NCBI RefSeq assembly: GCF_000758585.1
Contig: NZ_CP009281.1
Span: forward strand, 5,208,001-5,272,000
DNA: 64,000 nt
Direction of reading: 5' to 3'
Source: Paenibacillus sp. FSL R5-0345
GTDB taxonomy: Bacteria; Bacillota; Bacilli; Paenibacillales; Paenibacillaceae
Shown here in pieces: positions 32,929 through 40,972 of this stretch; the stretch's first letter is position 1, and every line of letters starts with the position of its first letter. A model generated the notes under the pieces. The model saw only the letters and a program-made list of their open reading frames with translations. It searched no databases and had not been told where the DNA came from. The translations under genes were made by a program, and so were the position numbers.

Positions 32929-34394
32929 GGGTGAGTTTACGATGGAAGTTCTCCCTGCTGCTCGCGGGCTTGCTGTTGTTCACGGTGAGCGTGCTTAGTG
33001 TGCTAGTACTACGCAGTATCCGTCACAACCAACGTACTGGACTGGAGCGTGAAATGGCGGAGATGACGAACCGCGCCGAATTGACGGTGAAGATGAGCTA
33101 CTTGTCCGGGGAACAGGTCAGCTTGAAGGCATTCATGAAGTATCGTGGCATGGATCTCTCCAATCGATTGGGGCAATCCAACGGACTGCACGTCCGACTG
33201 TACGATGAGACCGGTGTCGAGATCGGGAATTCGCTGCCTCTCGTTCCTTCCCCCACTATGCCGGATGCGCTGCAGTATGCACTCCAGGGCAAAGTTGCTT
33301 ATTCGGACGTCCAGGACGTGCTATATTATTTCACACCCATCATGTTCGAGGAACAACTGATCGCTGTAGCCGAATTCCAGAGACCCGTGGGCGAGCTGCA
33401 TGCCTTTTACCGGGAGACAAGAACAATGTTTCTCCTATCTGGCTCAACCGTTCTGCTCGCCAGCTTCCTGCTTGGCTTCCTCTATGTCTACCGACAATCC
33501 AAAGCTATAACTCTGCTCAAGCAGACAGCGAACAACATCGAAGCAGGAGCGTATATTGATCATGCACCGCTAGTCCGTAAGGATGAACTTGGCGAATTAA
33601 GCGAGGGCATTTATAGCATGAGCCGTGAGATCGAATCGAGTATGAAGAAGTTAGAAACGGAGAAAGCGAAGCTATCGCTTGTCGTAGACAAGCTGCAAGT
33701 GTTGGAGCAGCAACAGAAGCAATTCATTAATAATATTAGTCATGAACTTAAGACACCTCTCACTTCTATCACTGCATATGCCGATCTACTGGAACTATAC
33801 CCAGATGATCCTTTACTGTTTCAGCAAGCGATGGAAAGCATTCGCAAGGAATCGTCTAGACTGCACAAGCTAGTGGAAAACGCGCTGCGCCTTGCCTCAC
33901 TGGAGAAGTACGAATTCGAATACCAGGCTGAAGCCGTGTCACTTGATATCGTGCTGGACGAACTCGTCTCTCTTATGAAAGGCAAGGCTGACAAATTCGG
34001 ACTAACCTTTCAGCTTCACACAATACCTGCCACCATATGGGCGGAACGAGAGAGTTTAATACACATCTTCGTTAATTTACTGGACAACGCGATCAAATAC
34101 AACCTCCCCGGTGGAAGCATCAATATTCGATTGTATACCGAACAGAATCACGCAAAAGTAGAAATTGTTGATACGGGAATTGGCATTCCTTCCGAATCCC
34201 AGGAGCGAATCTTTGAACCCTTCTACACCGCGAACAAGGCGCGTTCAAAAGAAACGAGAGGAAGCGGCTTGGGACTTGCTCTCGTTCAACAATGGGTGGA
34301 GAAGCAAAGAGGAATCATACAATTGAAACGCTCAGACTCCACTGGGAGCGTGTTCGAAGTACAGTTTCCCCTCTATCATCATGATTCTGTATAA
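32925..34394 (+). CDS. Sensor histidine kinase
   Basis: A 489-residue membrane kinase. A first helix (FSLLLAGLLLFTVSVLSVLV) and a second (FLLSGSTVLLASFLLGFLYV) enclose an extracytoplasmic sensor of about 135 residues. HAMP follows, then the dimerisation helix with NNISHELKTPLTS and the ATPase with LLDNAIKY (N box), VDTGIGIPSESQ and RGSGLGLALV. It is coupled to the regulator by a 4-nt overlap. The signal is unknown; the lipoprotein gene downstream may be part of the sensing. Confidence 0.93.
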   Translation: MRVSLRWKFSLLLAGLLLFTVSVLSVLVLRSIRHNQRTGLEREMAEMTNRAELTVKMSYLSGEQVSLKAFMKYRGMDLSNRLGQSNGLHVRLYDETGVEIGNSLPLVPSPTMPDALQYALQGKVAYSDVQDVLYYFTPIMFEEQLIAVAEFQRPVGELHAFYRETRTMFLLSGSTVLLASFLLGFLYVYRQSKAITLLKQTANNIEAGAYIDHAPLVRKDELGELSEGIYSMSREIESSMKKLETEKAKLSLVVDKLQVLEQQQKQFINNISHELKTPLTSITAYADLLELYPDDPLLFQQAMESIRKESSRLHKLVENALRLASLEKYEFEYQAEAVSLDIVLDELVSLMKGKADKFGLTFQLHTIPATIWAERESLIHIFVNLLDNAIKYNLPGGSINIRLYTEQNHAKVEIVDTGIGIPSESQERIFEPFYTANKARSKETRGSGLGLALVQQWVEKQRGIIQLKRSDSTGSVFEVQFPLYHHDSV

Positions 34395-34524
34395 GTCCCA
34401 ACTTCTCTCTTCTCCAAGTCTCGATACGTTTACAACTTGGAAACAATTCGAAATACTGTGGAGACATCCTGTTGGTACACTCTTATCAGATTTATAACAC
34501 AGCTTAGAAGGAGATACATCAATC

Positions 34525-35646
34525 ATGAAGATGAAACAAGTTGGGATCGTATTACTAGCGGTTGGGATCGCAGGCTGCAGCAGCATAACACAGAATAACG
34601 GCGGTGGAGCAACTAATAACCCACCAGTTACCGTCATCGACAAGAACAAGCCAGAGAATCCTGATTCGCAAATCGATGAACCAATCACCATGGATCAACT
34701 CGAGCGACTTGACGGCCTGTATGCGCAGGATTGGCTGAACGAGAACGAATTGTTAATTGCCCAGACGAATCCGGACGCGAAGAAGATTGATTCCGACTCC
34801 GGTCCAATGAAGCCTACCCAGCTGTATATTTACAATTTGAAAACGAAGCAGGTCAAAGCGCTGAAACCGAGCGAAGACCGCGTGCAAGAGAGTCCGATTG
34901 TCTCGCCGGACGGCCAATATGTCTTTTTCCATGAAAACACCTCGTTCATGATGGACGGTGGCCGCGGTGTCCTTGTGCATTTGCCAACCGGAACTAGCCG
35001 AATAATCACGGATAAGGATAAGGGCGGACAGGAATGGGGCCAGTGGACAGACTCCAATCACCTGATCGTAGGCAACGGTAAAGGTGCTATTCTGCAGGTT
35101 GGGACAGTTAGTAAAGAAGAGGTATTGCTTAGTAAAGATAAAAACGTCATGTTCGATTATGCAGCGAAGACTGGGAATATGCTCTTCTACATCAACCCTA
35201 ATCCCGATAACACACTGTCGGCCTACAATTTGGAGACGAAGAAAGAGACGATCGTGGACAAATCCGTATGGAGAATGTCACTGTCCCCTGACGGCAATCA
35301 GTTAGCCATGCTGAAGAGTACGGGGGATACGGAACGCACGCTGTTCCTCATGAACTCGAACGACACCTCGAAGCGGACTAAGCTCGCCGTGACGACTCAG
35401 ATGTACGCCTTCGATTGGTCCCCAGATAGCTCATACTTGGCCTTCGCCGTGTATAACAAGGACAGGGACGGCATGAACGGTGTCTACGTTGCGGATGCGA
35501 AGACCGGCAAGATCGAGCAACTCGGCGATTTCCAGGATGTCGCAACCGTCGCCTGGAGCCCTTCGGGCAAGCAACTAATGGTCTCGACGAGCACATTTGT
35601 GGATAATAAGCCCAAACTTACGACTTATCGGTTAGTGTTGAAGTAA
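34525..35646 (+). CDS. Lipoprotein with TolB-like PD40 repeats
   Basis: 373 residues. Signal peptide MKMKQVGIVLLAVGIAGCSS with lipobox cysteine, then a Gly/Asn-rich linker. Repeats typical of PD40 propellers: SPDGQYVFFHE, SPDGNQLAML, WSPDSSYLAFAVY and WSPSGKQLMVS. It would form a propeller anchored outside the membrane. The ATG follows AGAAGGAG. It lies 130 nt after the kinase gene on the same strand and is probably cotranscribed; it may modulate the sensor domain. Confidence 0.85.
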   Translation: MKMKQVGIVLLAVGIAGCSSITQNNGGGATNNPPVTVIDKNKPENPDSQIDEPITMDQLERLDGLYAQDWLNENELLIAQTNPDAKKIDSDSGPMKPTQLYIYNLKTKQVKALKPSEDRVQESPIVSPDGQYVFFHENTSFMMDGGRGVLVHLPTGTSRIITDKDKGGQEWGQWTDSNHLIVGNGKGAILQVGTVSKEEVLLSKDKNVMFDYAAKTGNMLFYINPNPDNTLSAYNLETKKETIVDKSVWRMSLSPDGNQLAMLKSTGDTERTLFLMNSNDTSKRTKLAVTTQMYAFDWSPDSSYLAFAVYNKDRDGMNGVYVADAKTGKIEQLGDFQDVATVAWSPSGKQLMVSTSTFVDNKPKLTTYRLVLK

Positions 35647-35701
35647 TTAACAAGATTAATATGTTGATTACACCAACGGAGAACGAATATTACAATAAGA
35701 A

Positions 35702-35750
35702 AAAAAGCGTCCAACATATTAGTCACGACTAATATGTTGGACGCTTTTTA
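35702..35750. terminator. Bidirectional terminator between the lipoprotein gene and dtd
   Basis: A near-perfect 22-bp stem (AAAAAGCGTCCAACATATTA and complement, 35702-35749) has a 4-nt loop. T runs on both strands serve the converging genes. Confidence 0.85.
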
Positions 35751-35812
35751 AATTTGAGATTTTTGATGTTAAGGTCTAGATAAATAGGAAGCAATCTTCG
35801 ACATTTTTTTCA

Positions 35813-36256
35813 TTAACTGCGGCTATCTAAAATGAGAGTAACCGGGCCCCAATTGGTCAGCGACACATCCATCATCGCTCCAAATACACCCGTCTCCACC
35901 TGAAGACCTCCGGCTCTAAGCTCTTGGTTAAAATAATCATAAAGTCGCTCGGCTTCCGCTGGAGCTGCTGCTCCCATAAAGTTCGGCCGTCTCCCCTTGC
36001 GACAATCCCCGTATAAAGTAAACTGGGATACCGAGAGAATTGCTCCCTCAGTCTCCGTGACACTGTAGTTCATTTTACCGGCATCATCTTCAAAAATACG
36101 CAGTCCTGCTATTTTGTCCGCCAAATATTTGGCATCCTTTTCTGTATCTTCATGCGTAACGCCGACTAGCAGCATCAAGCCTTTGCCAATTTCTCCGGTC
36201 ACTGCCCTATCCACGGTTACTTTGGCGTCCTTACAACGCTGTACTACAACTCTCAT
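35813..36256 (-). CDS. dtd: D-aminoacyl-tRNA deacylase
   Basis: A 147-residue enzyme that removes D-amino acids and glycine from mischarged tRNA. Conserved motifs: MRVVVQRCKDAKVTV, LSVSQFTLYGDCRKGRRPNF and the C-terminal LTNWGPVTLILDS with the Gly-cis-Pro. It lies 21 nt after relA, as in B. subtilis, and is probably cotranscribed. The ATG follows AAGGAGCGG. Confidence 0.96.
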   Translation of the reverse strand: MRVVVQRCKDAKVTVDRAVTGEIGKGLMLLVGVTHEDTEKDAKYLADKIAGLRIFEDDAGKMNYSVTETEGAILSVSQFTLYGDCRKGRRPNFMGAAAPAEAERLYDYFNQELRAGGLQVETGVFGAMMDVSLTNWGPVTLILDSRS

Positions 36257-36277
36257 CGTACTACTCCGCTCCTTGCC

Positions 36278-38458
36278 CTATTGCATAATCCGATTCACTG
36301 TATATACATCCTTGACTCGTTTCACTTTATCTACAACGGATTGCAGATGCTCTGTGTTACGGATGAGAATGGTCATATGAATCATTGCCATCTTATTCTT
36401 GTCAGAGCGCCCAGTGACCGCAGAAATGTTCGTTTTACTCTCGGAAACCGCCTGCAGCACTTCATTGAGTAGTCCATTACGATCATGACCAGTAATCTCA
36501 ATATCCACACTGTAGTTCGCTTCCATCGTACCTTCCCATTCCACCTCAATCACTCTTGCTGCTTCTTCTCCATCACCTTCACCCGGAATGTTAGGACAAT
36601 CCTGGCGGTGTACAGATACGCCCCGGCCCCGTGTAACATACCCTACAATGTCGTCACCCGGTACCGGATTACAACATCGTGCAAAACGGACAAGCAGATT
36701 CTCAATTCCTTTTACACTTACGCCATTGGTAGGTTGATTACGTTTTTCGCCGGAAGACTTGATCTCCTTCATCTCTGAGGTAAGCTCTAAGTGATTAGCG
36801 GCTTCTTCCTGCTCTCTGCGCAGCTTCTCCGTCAAACGGGAAGCAATCTGAGAAGCGGTAATTCCCCCAAAGCCAACAGCAGATAACATATCCTCAACAT
36901 CGTTAAAAGCGAATTTCTTCGCAGCTTCTAATAATTTCTCATCGGAAATCCACTCAGAAACCTCGACATTCAGACGCTTCAGCTCACGTTCAATCGCTTC
37001 GCGACCTTTTTCGACATTTTCCTCACGCTTTTCTTTTTTGAACCATTGCTTAATTTTGCTTCGCGCATGAGAGGATTGGGCAATCTTGAGCCAGTCGCGG
37101 CTTGGTCCGTAAGAATGCTTAGACGTCAGTATTTCAACAATATCGCCTGTCTTCAGCTTGTGATCCAGCGGTACGATTCGTCCGTTTACCTTAGAACCGA
37201 TCGTGCGATTCCCCACTTCCGTATGAATACGGAATGCGAAATCAAGCGGTACAGAACCCGCAGGAAGCTCAATAACCTCGCCTTTAGGCGTAAATACGAA
37301 CACGAGATCCGAGAAAAAATCCATTTTGAGTGATTTTACGAACTCTTCGGCATCCTTGGCCTCATGCTGAAGCTCCAATATTTCGCGAAAAAAAGGCATC
37401 CGGTTCTCCGGATTCACATTATTGCTGGTACCTTCTTTGTATGCCCAGTGTGCTGCGATCCCGTATTCAGCCGTGCGATGCATTTCCCAAGTACGAATTT
37501 GCACTTCGGTCGGCTCTCCGCCAGGACCTACCACTGTAGTATGCAAAGATTGATACATATTCGCTTTGGGCATAGCTATATAATCTTTGAATCGACCTGG
37601 CATCGGCTTCCAAAGCGTATGAATAATTCCGAGGGTTGCATAACAATCCTTGATATTATCCACAATGATACGGATGGCCAAGAGGTCATAGATCTCGTTA
37701 AACTGTTTGTTTTTTGTGCTCATTTTGTTATAAACACTGTAGATATGCTTCGGGCGACCTGAAAGATCACCTTCAATGCCCATTTCATCCAGCTTGGCAC
37801 GAATACGGCCAATTACGCTGTCGATAAATTGCTCACGTTCTGCCCGCTTCTTATGCACCAGATTAGCAATGCGATAGTACTGCTGCGGATTCAAGTAACG
37901 AAGTGCAATATCCTCCATCTCCCACTTAATCGCGGAAATCCCCAAACGATCAGCCACAGGACAGAAAATCTCCAACGTTTCGTAAGAAATACGCCGCTGG
38001 CTCTCTTCAGATTGATACTTTAACGTACGCATATTATGCAGGCGATCCGCTAGTTTGATAACGATAACCCGGATATCCTGCGCCATCGCAATAAACATCT
38101 TACGGTAATTCTCGTTCTGCTGCTCTTCCTTTGAGCGAAAACGGATGCGTTCCAGCTTAGTTAAGCCATCGACAAGCATCGCACAGGTATCGCCAAATTT
38201 CGCGCGGATTTGTTCCAATGAGACCGTCGTATCTTCCACAACATCATGCAAAAGCGCCGCAACAATAGATATAACATCCATTTGCATATTGACGACAATA
38301 TCTGCCACCGCCAGCGGATGCAGAATGTATGGCTCCCCCGACTTGCGGATCTGCCCGTGATGAGCCTGATCGGCAAATTCATAAGCTTCCCGGATGCGGA
38401 GAAGATCTTTATCTTTTATATAGGCGCCAGCCTTATCAATTAATCGCTCTATGCCCAT
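36278..38458 (-). CDS. relA: Bifunctional (p)ppGpp synthetase/hydrolase RelA
   Basis: A 726-residue long RSH protein. The HD hydrolase domain has ADQAHHGQIRKSGEPYILHP and ALLHDVVEDTTVSLEQI. The synthetase domain has SGRPKHIYSVYNKM and EIYDLLAIRIIV. The TGS domain begins FVFTPKGEVIELPAG. A Cys-rich segment includes FARCCNPVPGDDIVGY, and the C-terminus is an ACT domain (ANYSVDIEITGHDRNGLLNE). The ATG at 38458 matches the family start (MGIERLIDKAG...); a longer frame extends 23 codons upstream but is not homologous to other Rel proteins. Produces and degrades the alarmone in the cytoplasm. Confidence 0.95.
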   Translation of the reverse strand: MGIERLIDKAGAYIKDKDLLRIREAYEFADQAHHGQIRKSGEPYILHPLAVADIVVNMQMDVISIVAALLHDVVEDTTVSLEQIRAKFGDTCAMLVDGLTKLERIRFRSKEEQQNENYRKMFIAMAQDIRVIVIKLADRLHNMRTLKYQSEESQRRISYETLEIFCPVADRLGISAIKWEMEDIALRYLNPQQYYRIANLVHKKRAEREQFIDSVIGRIRAKLDEMGIEGDLSGRPKHIYSVYNKMSTKNKQFNEIYDLLAIRIIVDNIKDCYATLGIIHTLWKPMPGRFKDYIAMPKANMYQSLHTTVVGPGGEPTEVQIRTWEMHRTAEYGIAAHWAYKEGTSNNVNPENRMPFFREILELQHEAKDAEEFVKSLKMDFFSDLVFVFTPKGEVIELPAGSVPLDFAFRIHTEVGNRTIGSKVNGRIVPLDHKLKTGDIVEILTSKHSYGPSRDWLKIAQSSHARSKIKQWFKKEKREENVEKGREAIERELKRLNVEVSEWISDEKLLEAAKKFAFNDVEDMLSAVGFGGITASQIASRLTEKLRREQEEAANHLELTSEMKEIKSSGEKRNQPTNGVSVKGIENLLVRFARCCNPVPGDDIVGYVTRGRGVSVHRQDCPNIPGEGDGEEAARVIEVEWEGTMEANYSVDIEITGHDRNGLLNEVLQAVSESKTNISAVTGRSDKNKMAMIHMTILIRNTEHLQSVVDKVKRVKDVYTVNRIMQ

Positions 38459-38764
38459 TCTCGTCGTATCCGTTTCCTTTCTATAATAAAATGAACCCGC
38501 AATCATTCTAAAATCTGCAGGTTCCAATCATTTCGCAAGCAACTTACGCTCTTGTTCAAAGTTGTCTATAATTATGACGCTTACGAAGGATTACGTCAAC
38601 ACTTGCCATCTCATGGTATTCAAGAAGTAAAAGTTATGAAAATCGGACAAATTAATAACACTTGTGAAAATGTTGTTGTAAAAATGCCCAGTTCTATTTA
38701 ATCTAGTAAAGGCGGATTTTCGCTGGACAATATCATAGCCAATAAGAAAGAGGAGTGAACTCCA
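38459..38764. other. Divergent intergenic region relA / uracil permease
   Basis: 306 nt with the relA promoter (38571-38599). No convincing promoter or pyrimidine-responsive leader for the permease was seen. No ORF is supported. Confidence 0.5.
38571..38599 (-). promoter_or_regulatory. Promoter of relA
   Basis: On the minus strand -35 TTGACG (38594-38599) and -10 CATAAT (38571-38576) are separated by 17 nt. The leader to the ATG would be about 105 nt. Confidence 0.65.
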
Positions 38765-40078
38765 TTGCAACGCGAAATTCAAGTTAATGAAAAACTTCCA
38801 TGGGGCCCCGGTTTTCTATTAAGCCTACAGCATTTGTTCGCCATGTTTGGCAGTACAGTGCTAGTGCCTAACTTGTTCGGGGTTGACCCTGGGATGATTT
38901 TGCTGATGAACGGTATCGGCACACTGTTATACATCTGGATTTGCCGTGGTAAAATACCTGCCTACCTAGGCTCCAGCTTTGCATTTATTGCACCAGTCTT
39001 ATCTGTGCTTGCCGATCATCAAGATGATCATATGAAAGGGTATTCGCTTGCTTTAGGCGCTTTCATCATCACTGGTGTTATCTTTGTACTCGTTGCTTTA
39101 ATCATCCGTTATGCAGGAACAAAATGGATTGATGTCGTCTTCCCACCAGCTGTAATGGGTGCTATCGTAGCAACGATCGGACTTGAGCTTGTTCCTGTTG
39201 CCGCGCGTATGGCAGGACTTATTGCTCCTGAAGGTGTTGCAGTTGCAGACTGGACTCCTGATGGCAAAGCAATCACACTTTCTATGGTAACACTGGGCGT
39301 AACGGTAATCGGAGCTGTGCTTTTCCGCGGTTTCCCTAAAATCATTCATATCCTCATCGGTATCGTAACTGGTTATGGTTTAGCTTATATTATGAAAATG
39401 GTGGATACTGCTGCCATATCTAATGCAAATTTTTTAGCACACCCTACCATTGTTACTCCATCCTTCGATTGGAATGTAATCCTAACCATTATTCCAGTAT
39501 CGCTTGTTGTAATTGTTGAGCATATTGGACATTTGCTTGTAACCAGCAATATCGTCGGTAAAGATTTGGCTAAAGATCCTGGACTTGACCGTTCCCTGAT
39601 GGGTAACGGGATATCAACCATTCTTTCCGGTTTTATCGGTTCTACTCCAAATACAACCTACGGTGAGAATATCGGGGTTATGGCTTTAACTAAAGTTTAT
39701 TCGGTATATGTTATTGGCGGTGCAGCGGTGATCGCCATTGTGCTTTCGTTCTCAGGGACTTTCTCCTCCGTTATTGCTAACATCCCGACACCTGTAATGG
39801 GTGGTGTATCCCTGCTGTTATTCGGCGTAATTGCCGCATCAGGTTTACGGATCTTTGTTGAGCAAAAAGTTGATTTTTCCAAGGCTACTAACATGATCAT
39901 GGCTACCCTGGTACTTGTTGTCGGAATTAGTGGCACAACCCTTACTATGGGCAACGTAAAACTCAGTGGTATGGCTCTAGCTACAATTGTTGGTATCGTT
40001 CTAGCCATATTCTTCAAACTCATTGAAGTTCTTGGACTGTCCAATGATGGTGGGGAAAGCGATAAAGCTGCTCACTAA
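38765..40078 (+). CDS. Uracil permease (NCS2 family, UraA/PyrP type)
   Basis: A 437-residue NCS2 transporter for uracil with proton symport. Motifs: FLLSLQHLFAMFGSTVLVP, AYLGSSFAFIAPVLSV, and the substrate-binding Glu helix VEHIGHLLVTSNIVGKD with GSTPNTTYGENIGVMALTKV. About 14 helices. The start is TTG (38765) with GAGGAG 9 nt upstream. It stands alone, not in a pyr operon. Confidence 0.9.
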   Translation: MQREIQVNEKLPWGPGFLLSLQHLFAMFGSTVLVPNLFGVDPGMILLMNGIGTLLYIWICRGKIPAYLGSSFAFIAPVLSVLADHQDDHMKGYSLALGAFIITGVIFVLVALIIRYAGTKWIDVVFPPAVMGAIVATIGLELVPVAARMAGLIAPEGVAVADWTPDGKAITLSMVTLGVTVIGAVLFRGFPKIIHILIGIVTGYGLAYIMKMVDTAAISNANFLAHPTIVTPSFDWNVILTIIPVSLVVIVEHIGHLLVTSNIVGKDLAKDPGLDRSLMGNGISTILSGFIGSTPNTTYGENIGVMALTKVYSVYVIGGAAVIAIVLSFSGTFSSVIANIPTPVMGGVSLLLFGVIAASGLRIFVEQKVDFSKATNMIMATLVLVVGISGTTLTMGNVKLSGMALATIVGIVLAIFFKLIEVLGLSNDGGESDKAAH

Positions 40079-40100
40079 TTTATTTATGAATTAATAATTC

Positions 40101-40149
40101 AAAAAGACTGCTCTAGATCCATTTTATGGATTAAGCAGTCTTTTTTTTG
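40101..40149 (+). terminator. Intrinsic terminator of the uracil permease gene
   Basis: AAAAAGACTGCT and AGCAGTCTTTTT form the outer stem, with an inner ATCCA/TGGAT arm and a long T run (40139-40148). Confidence 0.85.
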
Positions 40150-40196
40150 ACTCAAAACTGAAATTTCCGGTTGATCGTTTAAGAAGCATTTTGATC

Positions 40197-40259
40197 AAAA
40201 AATGCAAAACAGCAATTCTCCGCAAGTGGTGACAGAGAATTGCTGTTGTTTGCACTTTT
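40197..40259 (-). terminator. Intrinsic terminator of apt
   Basis: On the minus strand a long stem (AAAAGTGCAAACAACAGC ... pairing with GCTGTTTTGCATTTTTT) around an AATTCTC/GAGAATT arm is followed by T. Confidence 0.75.
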
Positions 40260-40318
40260 CAACATCATTCGATACATAAATGCCCATTTATTTCCCGGGA
40301 AAAGACAAGTTTATCGGA

Positions 40319-40837
40319 TTAATCTTCGTAATCAACTAAAGTAATAACTTCAATTCCAGAAAGCTTATTACGTCCAGCAAGCTCAACCAATTCAATCAAA
40401 AATGCTGCGCCTACCACCTTACCACCAAGCTGCTCCACAAGGCTTACCGAAGTAGCTATAGTGCCTCCTGTTGCTAATAAATCATCAGCAATTAATACAT
40501 TTTGTCCAGGCTTAATCGCATCTGTATGAACAGCAAGTGTGTCTTTACCATATTCAAGATCATACCCAACCTCGATAGTCTCATAAGGCAGTTTCCCACT
40601 CTTACGAATTGGCACAAAACCTACACCCAATGCATAAGCAAGCGGTGCACCAACTACAAAACCACGTGCTTCCGGTCCAGCTATTACGTCTATTTCTAAG
40701 TGAGCTACAAGAGCTTTCAGTGCATCAATCGCCTGGCGGTAAGCGTCACCGTCTTTTAGCAAAGTGGTGATATCTTTAAAACTAATACCTTCTTTTGGAA
40801 AGTCAGGAATCACGCGAATACTATCTTTGAAATCCAA
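40319..40837 (-). CDS. apt: Adenine phosphoribosyltransferase
   Basis: A 172-residue enzyme converting adenine and PRPP to AMP. The PRPP-binding loop is NVLIADDLLATGGTIATSVS, and GPEARGFVVGAPLAYALGVG and VPIRKSGKLPYETIE are typical. The start is TTG at 40835-40837, giving MDFKDSIRVIPDFPKEG as in relatives. An ATG three codons upstream (40846) is immediately next to the GGAG and would leave no spacing. It lies downstream of recJ across two repeat units. Confidence 0.95.
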   Translation of the reverse strand: MDFKDSIRVIPDFPKEGISFKDITTLLKDGDAYRQAIDALKALVAHLEIDVIAGPEARGFVVGAPLAYALGVGFVPIRKSGKLPYETIEVGYDLEYGKDTLAVHTDAIKPGQNVLIADDLLATGGTIATSVSLVEQLGGKVVGAAFLIELVELAGRNKLSGIEVITLVDYED

Positions 40838-40856
40838 ATTTTTCATCTCCTAAAAG

Positions 40857-40972
40857 TTTTGTTAGCATATGCTACTTTGAGTTCAGTTCGGCAAAACTTA
40901 CTTCGTAAGCGCCCGCTTTGTTTTGTTAGCATATGCTTCATTGAGTTCAATTCGGCAAAACTTGCTTCGTAA
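40857..40972. repeat. Direct repeat of two 52-bp units, period 64
   Basis: Unit 1 (40857-40908) and unit 2 (40921-40972) match at 48 of 52 positions. Each starts TTTTGTTAGCATATGCT, with an AGCATATGCT palindrome, and ends CGGCAAAACTTRCTTCGTAA. Unit 2 ends at the base before the recJ stop codon. They fill the gap between recJ and apt. Confidence 0.8.

Noticed and set aside
40857..40972. Could the direct repeat be a CRISPR remnant?
   Set aside because: Only two units of 52 bp with a 12-nt gap and no cas genes; not a CRISPR pattern.
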